Below are positions 42,855-55,800 of a stretch of DNA of 64,000 nucleotides, one piece after another (the stretch's first letter is position 1; every line of letters starts with the position of its first letter). Source of the stretch: Cyclospora cayetanensis (taxonomy: Eukaryota > Apicomplexa > Conoidasida > Eucoccidiorida > Eimeriidae); NCBI RefSeq assembly GCF_002999335.1, contig NW_020312050.1, positions 1 to 64,000 on the forward strand. Reading direction: 5' to 3'. The position numbers were made by a program, and so were the translations under genes. The notes under the pieces are model-generated. The model ran no database searches, had not been told where the DNA came from, and saw only the letters and a program-made list of their open reading frames with translations.

Positions 42855-45103
42855 TCAACCACTACATTTGTTTGATCCTGCCCAGTCTCTGCAAAAAGGA
42901 TCATCACGCCAGAGGCCAAAGCACAGCAAACAGTTTACGGAAATGTCATCTCTGGTGGCTACTATGGCTGAGTGATACGCTTTACTTGAATTAATGACCG
43001 CTCCGGAGCTACATATTAGGGGAGTTAGCAGCGGTTGAGTATTGAGCCCACCTCCCCAGAAAGACTGTTCTGCCTCTTGCACCAGGTCACTTTGCTTATG
43101 CTTTTCACGTTGCCCTGACTTCATGAATTCTTCGTTCTTATCACTATCGGTAGAAAGCAGACGCTTCTTCTCCGGGGTTTGCTGATTCTTATTCTGGCTA
43201 CTGAGCAGACGGTGCACATGAGCAGACATTTATACTCATCAAAGCCAAATGCGTGGCTGCCGACTCTCCAAAGTAACGTACAGAACTAGCACGTGAACAA
43301 TGATGCTACACAGATCAATTCACCTCAATCTGCGAGCTCTATTTACAAATTAGCCTCCCCCTTGTGATGTGTAGCTGGGTTCTCTCAGCCGGTGGGGTGG
43401 CTAGCGTTGCAGCCATGTGCTGACACCTACCGTTTATACAGGAAATATCCCGAGATGGCTAGAATGGGAATAAGCACGCCAATGCCTATACCTAGGGCGG
43501 CTCCTAAGACGTTTTTGCCTGAAGACACAAGCAAAGAGCCCAGCAACCACGCTCCGCGAAGCTCTATAGCAAATGCTACCCAGGGCTAACGCTGCTGGCC
43601 CTGTGACATGAAGTGGTCCTGGGGAATACAGGTCCGCTGTTAGGCTGGAATGAGCAGAGAACCATGTTTGGCGATGGCGTACAGGTGCATTCATTGCTTC
43701 CTCCAACCCATTCTCCATTTTCACATTTCCATGGGATGACTTCCCCATTTCCGCACGAGCAGTAGACCGAAAGCTCCCATCCTTCAGAAGCAGCGGTGCA
43801 AGGGGGAAGCTCTGCGGTTTCAGGATCGATTGATCCGAGAGAAGTGAAAGAAAGCTGGCCATTGGCCTTCGTAAAGCAGTTGGGGACTGCGTCATACAGC
43901 TCGCAGTAGCCGTCGGAGTACCAGTTGGCGTAGTTGATACCCACACCGCGGCTGCGTGGCTGATCCGCTGAGGGTGATCCCACGGGCCAAGTAGTGACTA
44001 CCCCTGACTGGTATTCTTCTCTGACACCCTGAGTGTCTGGTCCTTGCGTGTACTTGGTAGGATTGTCGGAAGGCGAAGCTATGAAGACGGCCTTCCCGCA
44101 CTCAGATGGTTCACTGACTTTCTTTCTCAGTCGTGGAATGATGCGCGCGCAGGAACTGCCATTCCAAACTCCAAAGTGCGCACCATTGATGGGCTTCTCA
44201 GGACATGCAGTTGCGTGGTCTGTTCGGACATAGGGGGAGTTGTAGGACACAGCACTGCTGCTTTTTTCTGGATGGAAGCAGTACCAAGTCAGCTGAGGGG
44301 ATTCATCTCCAGCGGTGCAATAGGTCCCATTGCCTTCCAGGAGCTGCATTGCCACGGCAAGAAGGGTGCATGTCTGTTTGTCTTCTTGCCACACGAAGGG
44401 ATAGCGGTATTTGTCATCTAGATTGTTGCTTGAGTTTGAAGCAAAAGTCACCCAGGACCACCAAGCACAGAGACCGTGGTTATCGACAACACTCTCTAGC
44501 ATCTTAGTGGCAAGTTCGTTTGGAGTGTTCTTTGCACGCTGCCGTTCGGCCATACTCTGCAGCTCCTCCAGCGTCAACGGGCTAATGTTGGTTGGGGTCG
44601 TTTCCCACATAGCAAAGCCACCCCCTAAGGGCGTGGTGTCCTGCTGACTACCTTTCGTTGGAACGCGCTCCAAATAGTCACGGGGCCAGATATTTTTATC
44701 AGTTGTCGGTTGCAGCAGATTAATCACCTTCCCCATCACTGGACAGCGACCGGCTGGCTCCCTGTACCACTTATTGTTCACGGTTTTCGAGTTGCCCAAA
44801 TCTACATACACGCCGCTGCCTGCGAAATTGTGGTGCAGAACGCATATCAAACTGTCGAGGGGTCACGCGGGCTCGTGGGGATACTTCAACGAATGCTCTA
44901 GGGATCGTATGGAACCGCTTGCCACCAACTACCTCGGTTGCACCTACGTTGCATTGTACCTTATCAAACAGGCAAAGAAAATCTAGCTCACCGTGAGCAT
45001 AAGGAATGTTAAATTTCTGCATAGAGTCGCCCCAGGGGTTTTCTTCGGCCTGAACTGCGATAGAGCCAGCGACGTAGAGAGCTGCCATCGCAGTGAGACG
45101 CAT
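42855..45103 (-). CDS. AMA1: apical membrane antigen 1 (AMA1)
   Basis: AMA1 is the micronemal type I membrane protein that binds RON2 to build the moving junction during host-cell invasion. Exons 45103-44992, 44819-43683, 43518-43431 and 43200-42855 join in phase to about 560 residues. Exon 1 gives a signal peptide (MRLTAMAALYVAGSIAVQA) then NPWGDSMQKFNIPYAHG; exon 2 continues with the family's SGVYVDLGN, YREPAGRCPVMGKV and the Cys-rich PAN-like domains I-II (KYRYPFVWQ, CPEKPINGAHFGVWNG), with domain III ending at NECTC. Exon 3 codes the membrane span (GIGIGVLIPILAISGYFLYK). Exon 4 is the cytoplasmic tail with the conserved aromatic site AEQSFWGG. An upstream in-frame Met at 45139 is possible. 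The donor at 43683 was chosen by phase; the C-terminal end beyond QPLLTPLI is the least certain part. Confidence 0.93.
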
Positions 45104-45139
45104 CCGCTGGTAGCCAGAGGCTTCCCGTGTGTAACCCAT

Positions 45140-46824
45140 CTTCTCGCACTGCCAGGTCCCCGGTTTGTTGGCTGTTTGTTCGTGAAGCCTTGGGTAATGA
45201 TGCGGTGGAGCAGCGAGGCGATGGCGGTCTCAAGCCGCGAGGCAGAGTGAGTTGCTGGGCAGCGTAGGCTAGACGAAGAAATGAGATGCTAAAGCGAATT
45301 TGAGGGAAAGGAAAAAAGCAGGTGGTTCTAATGTTCGTCGATGGAAGACCGACGTGGCCGTGGGGGCACACCCGAGTGAGTTGTGATGCCGCTACTGACT
45401 TCCCCAGGGCTGTTGTTGGGATTCCAGGGCCTACTGCTAACGAATTTCACTCTGCGTAAGAGTCGAAACTCCAGATTCGGTGTTCCATGCTTAAGGTGAA
45501 ACCAAAGGGGGCGGCACAACTTGGACCGTGGAGGGTGAAGCTGCTGCGCGCGTGGAGCATCGGGGTCAAACCCGACAGCCGAGAGGACGCAGCTTCGTGC
45601 CTCGTGACAGGACCAGAATTCGCGTAAAAGCTGCTCAAACTCGTGCAACAGTACAGGATCCTCAGAATAATGCTTAAGTTGAATTTAAAAGAGCGTGGTT
45701 TTGCCTAAAAGCTTTCATTGAAAGAGACCACTGGAGAACTGTCGGCCCAGATCCACAGCCGTTCCCCAACCTAGTGTGGTCAGCCCGCTGCGCCTGGCAG
45801 TGGTGTACTCAATTTCTCTGTCCCTGCCCCTATAACATGAACGAGCCCCCAAAACCTTTTAACACATTCTAGTGCACTGAGAAGACCATACATAATACAG
45901 ATGCAAAGCGCATCTGGTAGTGCACAGCCACGCTGATGGCTTGGTGCACGGAGATGTACTATTCCGTCGAACACCGGGTCCTCCGTTATTGCACGCACAG
46001 ACGCTGTCAAACGTCGTGCTTCCTGAGTGGTGGTCAGTTAGTGAGAGAAATATGCCATGCAAAGGCATGCACGGCAAGTCGGTGCTCCATGGTTGAAGCT
46101 CTCTTAACCGTTTAGGTAATGTGTCCATTCTCTCTTCTTGCAAGTGGATTTCCTCTAAAGTGTACCCTCTTGAGGTGGCCTCAACAGCTATACAAAGGAG
46201 TATCATTCACAATCTTCCGTCCATAGATGTGATACTATCCCCGTAGCTACTAGAACCTCAGAAGAGTAATCGAGACTCGGTCTCTATGGCTAGCCGCTAT
46301 TGGGCCTTCTACTGCTGGAGCACATGGAGGACATCTATGCAACCCCAGTGCAAGGGATCGCATATCCTACTACCGACGAGCTATTTTTGAAGGTTTTGAC
46401 ACTATTTCTGGTCAAAGGACCGTACTTTTATTCGTATTGCCGCACACTTTACACCGAACTAAAAAGCTTGGCTACGGATAGCACCTTTCTATAGAGGTGT
46501 TCGGTGCCAATCCCGGGCAGTTTCTCGTGAGATCCTGGATACTTTTAGCTTGTAGAGGCATGTCTAGCGATATTTGAGCCGCGGCACGTCGGAATCGCTG
46601 CTTGGTGACTGTGCAAGGGTCGGTATTCCTTAATTTCCTTGGGGTCACATGCCAATCAGGCAGGCAACGATTGTTTCCAACGACAAGCATATGCGGGACT
46701 AGCTTTTTGCGGAAAACCAGCGTCTATTTATTTGACTTGAAACACACTGCAAAGCACTTTGGATGTGTGACACCATCAATATCAGCTCTCGTTTCCGTAG
46801 CACTTTGCCCACATGGCTTCACTG
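45140..46824. other. upstream region of AMA1
   Basis: About 1.7 kb without a recognisable gene, expected to hold the AMA1 promoter. GCATGC-type sites occur at about 46062-46073 (AAAGGCATGCACG), a known class of ApiAP2-bound motif in apicomplexa. Short minus-strand frames (45328-45648, 45780-46206) show no motif. Confidence 0.45.
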
Positions 46825-49800
46825 CTAATCCAGACAAAGGAGGTGATCTAGTCTTTTGGTTAACCTGGAATACATTTGTTCGCTGAGATACGTCCACTGC
46901 TTTCCGCGTGTCTCCTCTGTCTCCGCGCTGTAGACCTTGAGCTCCTCAGGCGGGAGGTAGCACTCTCCTTTCTCTGCCTTGTGACAGTGCAGGTGCAGGA
47001 TGGCTCTACGGGCTTGAAGAGGAGTTTCACAGTCTGAGGTCCAGAAACCGAGAGCCCCACAATCTGTCAACAGCGAAATTTAATCAACGGTATCCGCACT
47101 GTCCCCCTTTTCAAGACTACTTCACCCGTCACCAATTCACATTTTTGCCTTCAAACAGCACTTTAGGATTTCAAAACGTCGCAAAAGAGCATGTTGTGAG
47201 GATATCCCGAGAAGGAACACTGTTAAAGCTTATGCTCATTTCTTTGGAAGCGAATCCTCGTCTCCACAGTTTTCAGACGGTCAGGCTACGCAGGTTTCGC
47301 AGATCACATTACCTAAAATGCAGCTACCGCAAATAAGCAAATGCATTCACTGAAAATTCATACCTTTGACAAAGGCGTCAAGAGCAACCTCTGACTCCGT
47401 CTTGGCTTTACCGTCAATCAAAGGGTTCTTTGCTCGGATGAAATGTGCGACTAGCCGTACTGTACTGGAGATTTGGTTGTACTGGGGATGTAACAGGCGT
47501 TTTTCACCGGCGAAAGAAAGTGCTTGTATTATGACATCCAAACTTGAGACCTACGAGCCCATATAATGTAGCATTTGCTACAGTGTCTTTTTGCTTGGTG
47601 GTACCACGTCATTTCTCTCTGTCCTTCAGCCCTCGATAGAATAAGTCGCCAAGCCTTGGAAGGCGGCAAAATAATGGCACGAGAGGGCTTTGCAGCAGCT
47701 CCAGAGTGCGCCAAATAATGATTTCGTCATTCTCATAGGCGTTACTAGCCATCTACGCTTGTGATCGTTTTCCCCACCTCTATGTACGTCTGAGCATCCT
47801 TTAGCTGGTCACGAAGTTCAGCGATACCCTCTTCAGCCATCAGTGGGTTATCAGGGTACCCGTGAGCCCTTGCTTGCTGCATGCACCGTTCACGTGCAGC
47901 CTGGGCTATGCTGGCAAGGGTTCTTGGGGGATGGCCTAGCCTCTGGACAGGAGTAAGCTTCGAAGGCAGCTGAGCACGGGATGCGTAACCGGAAGGGTAG
48001 AGCAAGAAGAGCCCCAAAGCGTCTTCATTTGCGAAGCAAAAAGTTTGATCTCCGTATTTAATGAGCAGACGCCGGTCTCCTTGTACAAGGTTCCCGCAAT
48101 TAACTGCACACAATGTGCTGTCCGGTGTAAAATTTCTTTGCCTTTCCTGCTGAAGCCTACAGCTGACGGGCCTGCGGTAGATGTTATTTACCAGGCTTAA
48201 TGACGCATTAGGGGCACGTTCAAGGCCTGTGCTTCATTGAAGGTATTTACCGGAGCATATGTGAGCCTTTGCGTGCCGAGCGGCAAAGGAGCTCTCATCT
48301 TACCCAGAGTGACAGGGCAATAGCCTCTCAGTTCCAGTGCAGCGAGGGCGTTGCTGTCCTCTACTTCGTCGGGCCTGAGTCGGCGTGGAAGCAAATCCGG
48401 AAGGCGTTGCTGCAGGTAATCCCCAGGCTTGCAAATAAAGTGCTGCAGCAGACCATATATTTTTAGAACACGTCCTTCGGTCGATTGCTCCCACCTGCAA
48501 CAATCTTGCTACAGTCAACGGTCTACGCATAAATGTCTGCTGCTTTTAATGACAGGAGAAGCAATATGACGGTTATGTGTCACTGCGACTCGCCTGCTGC
48601 CAAAATAATGACGCACCTCTTGATGTACCTCGGAACAACAAAAGTACCGCGTGGCCCTGAACTCAACCTGGAACTGCGGAGTATCTCTGCAATTTCTCAG
48701 TGCGTTCTACGGATCCGCGCACACCTCAAAAAAGTGATACAGCACTTCAGGAGTAGCCAATAGCCAAGCACTCTGTGTTCGTGGCTCGGAAGTACTATGT
48801 GCACCGTCTATCACCCAAAACTAAGGATGCAAACAATGTTGACGGATGGGTAACTAGCTCTATACTTCCGCTCGGAGAAAAACAACAGATGCAGCAGGCA
48901 CTGTTTTATAGATCTATGCCCTTAACCAGGAGCCTCAAGATTATAGTTGCCTCACATTGATAGTCCAGCAAACTGGACAGTACGTAGAAAGGAGACCTGT
49001 GCTGGCTTCAAGCACTTTGCTCTCAATTGGGCACCGAGCTGCCAGTCCTTGGGCCTTCAGGCGTTCGTAGCTGTGCCGCCGACGGAGCATTCCCTTTGCA
49101 GCGCAATGGAAGGCACACGTGGCAAGCACTTATCGCCGCTCGCTTCCGGCACAGCCCACGAAATGCGTTCTAGGAAACATTTGAGACTTTTCGAAGGCCT
49201 GTAGAGCGAGTCTAACCTCGATCTCTCGCTGTACGACATCAAATTGCATCCATGCGGATTTTCCAGCAGGAACAGTCCTGTGAGCATTCACCGGAAAGGC
49301 GCATTGCAGCACCTAAAAAGCCAGGATAGCCCATGAGGCGCTCGTGACGTCCATAGTGAAGCTCATCAATGCTAGCTGGCACCTGGTGCTCGGCGCGTGT
49401 GTTAATGTGCGGTTTAAGACGGCAAAGTCCTGTATTTCAGGAGCGCTCAGCCACCTTTATCCTTCAACTAGTTGAGCAACTGGTGTACACGCTCGCTTAC
49501 ACTATTCGAACACCGAGGGAGCGAAATTCTTCCACCTGTTGCTTCACTGCCTCTTCTTGACGCAGGCGCCTTTCGGCAGCTAGTTCTGGGTGCAAAATAA
49601 TATCGCGATCGTCTCCATGGAGGTGAAATAGCCCTGCAGCACGCTTCAACAACTCGTAGCTTCTTTGCTACGCAGCGGCCCCCACTGCGGTTCTGCATCG
49701 CTTGCTTGATCTTTTGCAAACACCCTCAAAATAGTCCCTATTTTTGGTGTGCCAGGCAGCAAGACTTACGCGCAGTTGCTGCGCTGCACTTCGGCAACTG

Positions 49801-52800
49801 GGGACCACCGTCATGGGTTGCCCGGCCCTCCACAAGTGGATCGTCTTGTGTGGGTTCGAACACGAAGACAATATCAATTTGCTGCCGTATACCCTCGAGC
49901 GCTTCAGCTGGAGGGCTTACGCTTTTCTTTGGTGGGCAATCATGCTTCCCTCTATGTGGGGGAGACTCATGCATTCCTTGACAAGCCCCTGCGGAAGGAG
50001 AACTGGTAGATATTTCGCCAGCTCTGACACCTGTCAGACCTGAATATTGCACCTGAGGGTCAGAAGGGGCTGGTCCTGATTTGGTAAGCTGTGACAGGGT
50101 GAAAGGTTACTGAATACTCCTGAAGACGTCCCCATGTCTGTTCAGAAATTTGGAATTGGGTTACCTGCCCCTTTCGAGTCAGCCTCGTTGTAGTCTGTCC
50201 AATTCTCTTGAGACTGCGCAAGCTCCAAGGACGAGATTTCGTCCCCCAGTTCTTTATCGCATAGTGGATGGCTATCTCCTGTTGAGATCATCCTTTCTGT
50301 GAGGCTTGAAGCAGTTCCACGATCGTGCTCTCGGAGGTGTCTCCGCGCAAGACTTGTGAGTTTCCGTGAACCCGCTTGCAGCAGTTCCATCAGTTGACAA
50401 ACCCTTACGCCCTCAGAACCCCGTCCATCAAGTAGAAAACCCCTTTGCCTGGCCGTTTGAGAGCGGAGACGAGCTGCCATGAGGCGGCATAAGCAGCATG
50501 CGGCTGCAGCCTTGCCTCTGAACATAAGAGAAACGAAGAGTAGGGACATGAGAAAGAAATGTGCTACTTTCTTGTCCCAGGCACTGCATAGAAGAGAATG
50601 CAACCGCTCCAACTTTGTAAAGGGCCTCTACCCATTGGCTTACTGCTGCAGATCTTCTACAATACGCCTTCCGAGGCTGGACAGAACAGAAGACGTTACC
50701 GTTTCCTGTATCAGCTGGGGTAGACTAACGTGAAGCGCTCCACACCACTCTGCAACTTCCCTTGCTACCTGTTAAAAATCTCTTGCACATATCTTGAAGG
50801 GCCGTTTCTCGCTGCTGTGGAGCTCTTACGCGAAACTGTGGCCGGAACGGGCAAACTCACTTCTAGCAAGGCTCCTATTGGTGTACTTTTGTCTATGACG
50901 GTTAATCGGCAAGAATATGGCAGTTGCATACAGGGCGCCCACTTGTTTTTCGGCTGACCTGGCTGCAATTGCTGTTTTGTGGGCCAAGGAAAACACATGC
51001 AGGGACGTATTGCCTTGGTGGTGGATTCGTGCCATTCAAGAATTTTGAGGGAATCTGGCAGAAGAGGCGACGACCTTGCTCGTTATCAGCGGGGAAGTAA
51101 ATGCTGTCTCGAAGGAGGACAGGGTATTTTGCACAGTCTGTGAGTCTCTGAACGAGAGAAAAAGCGAGAGAACGACACTGAAACTAGAGAAACGGGTAGG
51201 CCATATTCTACCAGGCGCAGTGATGGCTCCAGAGAGTGACTAGGTCCTAGGTTATAGATCTGTGCCACCTGAGCGAACGGTTTTAGCGCACCATTGCATC
51301 AACATCCATCGGCGAGCAAATTTGGTACTTGGAGAGCCTTGCTACCCGAGCATGGAGGAGTTTCTGGTAGAAGGACTGCAGGCTCATTGCGGCACCGCAC
51401 ACACGGTCTGCTTCGTGTTTCTCGGGACTAAGGCGGTTTGGTCAGGATGCTACTTTCAAAAACTATTAAATCACTTTCACGCACTCGGCGTGAGAAGGCG
51501 ATGCATCGAGCCACTTAACGCAGGAAAGGTCTTATCGCAGTGAAGCTGGGCAGGAGCCTCCACAAAAAAGCAAGCCAATCTTTGGACCATTTTCTTTGAC
51601 CCAATGTATTGCAGTGCTTCTTACCTTGGGAAGTGGTATGCACTGAGAACTAAGGATAAGACTCTTTCTATGGTTCATGAATCGCTCCAAGAAATGCGTG
51701 ACGGCAGCGAAAAGCGTGCCTTCGCAGAGCTCCGATCGAACAGTGAGAATGGGCACCCTCGCCATGGCGAAAGACTTTGCACTCTGCAAAAGGACTGCAT
51801 CGCGCGCGGCTTTTTCTTCGAGAAACGCCTTGCGAGCTTTTGTTAATGATGACAAGACCGACGTGGGCCCTTCCTCTCCGTCGCCGAAATCAGATGCCTC
51901 GCTACCGCTGCTTTCATAAGCAAAAGGACCAGCGGAAAAAGCGTTCTCTCCATTTGTTTGGCTCTGCAGACTCAGATCAGCTTGAACCCACAGTTCGTTT
52001 CCTGCCAGTGTCGGTAGTGAAGTAGCTGCTGAAGCTCAATCGTGGATAGAACAGCTCGCGTCATGGTGCTATCGCAGACCTGTTTCCTTGTCGAATTCTG
52101 TCTTTGCTCCGCACTCTCAGCTTCACTACTGAATTTTTTGAGATCCAAGCAACGAGAAAGTGCTACTTCGTCTGTGCATCTGCATCGCCAAAATAAAAAT
52201 TACTGCGGTGTTATGAGGAATCAAGGGCTCCAAAGAGCTACTACTACGGCTGCTTTTCAGGGTACATAAGTGATGGGTGGCACACAAGAATATGACAACG
52301 CAGTCTGGGAGTCTCCCTGCCTTGTCCATCACGTCGCCAATGTTTATTGAGGACTCGGTCTCATCTACACCTAGTGCTGCTCCTTCATGAGGAAATAGAG
52401 GATTTTCAGCGACGCCAGCTGATGAAACCCCACCCATATGGCAAAACTGATACGCACTACAGTGTGGCAGTGTCTTGCCAGTGACAGTGGCAGACCACAA
52501 GCCATAGGAGCCTGTGCTTCCTTAAGTGTTGGCGGCAGCGCCCTCCTCTCAATATGCCCTACACTTTCACAGTGTATATGAATATCCAGCACTGTGAGGG
52601 AAACCTGCTCCTTGTTGGGGTTCACAGTGTATGTGCTTAAACATCTGACCGTGTATGAAGGTAGGCCCTATTTCGGTGTGAAGGACACTTCTAAGGGCTT
52701 CCAGATATATTGTTTGCTGCGTTTCTTGCTGCATAGAAAGCCATGCTTGCTTTAATTCATCATCATCGGCATCAAACACATTGCTCCGAGTTAACGAAGA

Positions 52801-55800
52801 TAGCTGCCTCAGGGCGTGTTCATTTTTATCGTCTGTGCGCTGGCCGTTTCCAAGTAGGCTTTCAGGGGCCTCCAGAGCTTTTTGTTTTGCCTGCCTCCAG
52901 CGCACCAACAGCTCTGATTTGAAAGCCTTAGAAAAAGCCGATGGCAAATCGAGGATAGGCACAGCGTACAGTTTGCTCAAGTGCACCAAGTGCTTCTCCA
53001 CCTCCGAACCTGGCGATCCCAAGAACGCGATGCTGAAATGCCATCCCACAAGAAAGGAGTTTCCTTTGCACATGCCATTATCCAAGTAAGCGCGTTTCTC
53101 GCTTGTTCAAAAATTTTAGGAAGGAATAAGTAGCGATGTCAACTCACCGGGGGGGAGGCACCTCAACGTTGCCTGTTTCACATGTATCGTTACACTTGCC
53201 GAATAATGGCAGGTAACGCGGGGTGTCTGCAGCAAACCTGTACTTCTTTTCCTCGTCAAAAAAATTATACACCCGCTGCCGTACCTGCAGGCTGAGCTGG
53301 GGCTTCCCTGGTAGCAGCCAGCGCTCATCACGAAGTGCAACAGGGCAGTACTCCCCAAAGTCCCCTGCGCAGTGGGCGCACAAACAGTCCAAAACCGCGC
53401 ACCTCCCTCCTCGCCTTGCTGTGCAGATGCATGCTAAGCTGACAAAATTCAGGAAGAAATTGATAGAATGGTCAAGCAATGACAACGCCATGTGCCACAT
53501 GGGAAGATTAGGAACAGCGACCTGGTACAGAACTCACCGTAAAGTACCAGTGGCAGGGGCGGAAGGAATGGAAAACTCTTGGAAGCAGTTTCCCACTCCT
53601 CGCCTTCTGGAGGGTGCTCGAAAGAAGTTATTTGCTCTATACGAGAGTATATCTACATTCCAAACGCATCTGGATTTAAGGCCAAGCCTAAGGGCTTCAA
53701 TATTTGGAAAGACGTTTGATCAAGGGAAGCTGCTTGACGCTAGCGTTTGCTCAAAATGCCAGGCCCACCTCTGCAAGGTATGGGGGATCAGTCACACACT
53801 CGGGTGGATCTGGTTTTAGTAAAAACGGGTCCACCAGCTGCCGGATTCGGCGATGCTTCAGCGAGTCTGAGAGTAATGCCTCAATTTTCCCTGAACTCCA
53901 CCGCAGCACTAAAGGATTGGGCAATGGCCTTCATCACCACCCTGAAGTTTGCCCGCTATTCGTATGAGAGAATGCCATTACACCATAATCGCAGAGAGCG
54001 TCGAAATTCGCATATTTCTACCTTAATGCTTGCATGCCCTAGAACCTTGGTTTCTGACAGGGATCGCATACTTGGGCGCATATCGATATCAAGAACAAGG
54101 GCTTCATCAGCCTCCTTTTCTAACTCGTGCTCCGCAAGATTGACTTCTGGATGCTCCATGTCATCTTCAAAGGTGGTATCAAAGTTTGTGAAAGCATACT
54201 GGGTCGCCCCTGCGGTCTCCGCCTCTGCCACGTCTTGTGGGTTGTTCGTCAAATGAATTAGATGATCGAAGACAATGCCTAATCTAGCCATTTGCTCAAG
54301 AAATGTTTGCGTAGGAGGGAGGTGTACGAGCACACAGCCCTTTGTTAACTTCAGTAATGGCGGAGGAGCGGTAGGCGGGGGTGGAGGCACCTCCTTGATA
54401 TATCCAGTACCCTCTGCAGAGGTATCAGCATCTGCCTTCTCTTCATTCATTTCGTCTGTCAGGTCAACTTCATCCTTTGCACTGGAGCTTGGTTGCCCGT
54501 AATGCTGCGCCAGCCACCACGGGTCACCCAAAGCAGTTTTCTGTCTGAAGCAATACCAGCTGTGCACTCTGTGGGTGAGAAGAATCAATTTCAAGAGCAT
54601 GCTGCCTACAGTTGGCCTCTTGCATTGAGAGTGAAGGCACACAGAATTAGAGAGACGGCCTTCGTACAGATGCATTGACTTACTGATTCATATTCTTCCG
54701 TGTCGGCTCTATATTTGTCGATTGCATCGGCCCGTTTTAGATTTTCCTCCACACCAAGGAGGTGCACAATAAGCCTTGCTACCGTGTCGTCTCCTGCCAC
54801 ATGCGGAAGAGCAGCAAGAGATAGCTACGCATATCAGAGTCCCCTAAACAATATTCGAACATGAACACTTGATCTGTGCAACCGGGGCTCATTCATATGA
54901 CTGTGTGTTCCTAGTACCTAAGGCTTGGCCTTCTTGCAGTTGTTGCACCTCATTTTCAGAAAGCGTAAAAAAGGTTTCCCTAGTACCGCTAGATTGGTGA
55001 CTGAAAGGAGATTCTTCAGTCTCGGTGAACCCCCTTGGGGTTTGCTGCTCTCTGAAGCTATTGGCATGTCCCGAGGTAGAGGCTCCTGCACTCGAAAATG
55101 AGTGCTGCGAGCTATTTGCAGGACTTCGCGGGCCCTGTGTCGCTACTGTGCCTCCGTCAATGGGCTTGTCAGCATTTTGAAGTGCTTTCAGTGCTTCTAG
55201 GTCGGTAGCCAGCCTTTCATGGCTGTACTCTACGTGCATATGAATTGTTGCTTCTTGTTCTGCCAGGCATTGTTTTTCTAGTGGATTGGCGGGCACCTGC
55301 TCTTCACTCTCATGCTCCTGTTTTTGCAGAGGGTCCTGTCTTTCCTTTACAACCCGGCGATATCCCTCCTCCAATTCTTTGCTGACATCCACGGCAACAA
55401 ATCCGTAAGTCTGACTAAGCATTTTTGCCTGCTTTGAAGCTCCAGCATAGGATGGTCCGAAGAGATATACGCATGTAGTTGGGGGAAGCGAAGGAGGGCT
55501 GCCAACGTATCGCTTAGGGTCACGCAGAAACTTTTCATATTTTTCTTCATCTGCCGTGAGAAAGAGCCTCCCAGAAAACTCCACCGCATAGCGCGTTTGT
55601 CCTTCAACTGCCTTACCCTCCTCCTGTAGGGTTACAGGGCAACAACGACCCCACGATGTCCACCGCCGCTGGAGTAACTGACTGAAGTCTGCCAGCGGTT
55701 CCGTAGAATGAAGTCCCTCCTGTTGGTCTTGTCCTTTTGAGTAATCATCAGTGTTTACCAAGTCTGAAAATGTGTTTTCAGATGCATTAGCATCTTTCAA

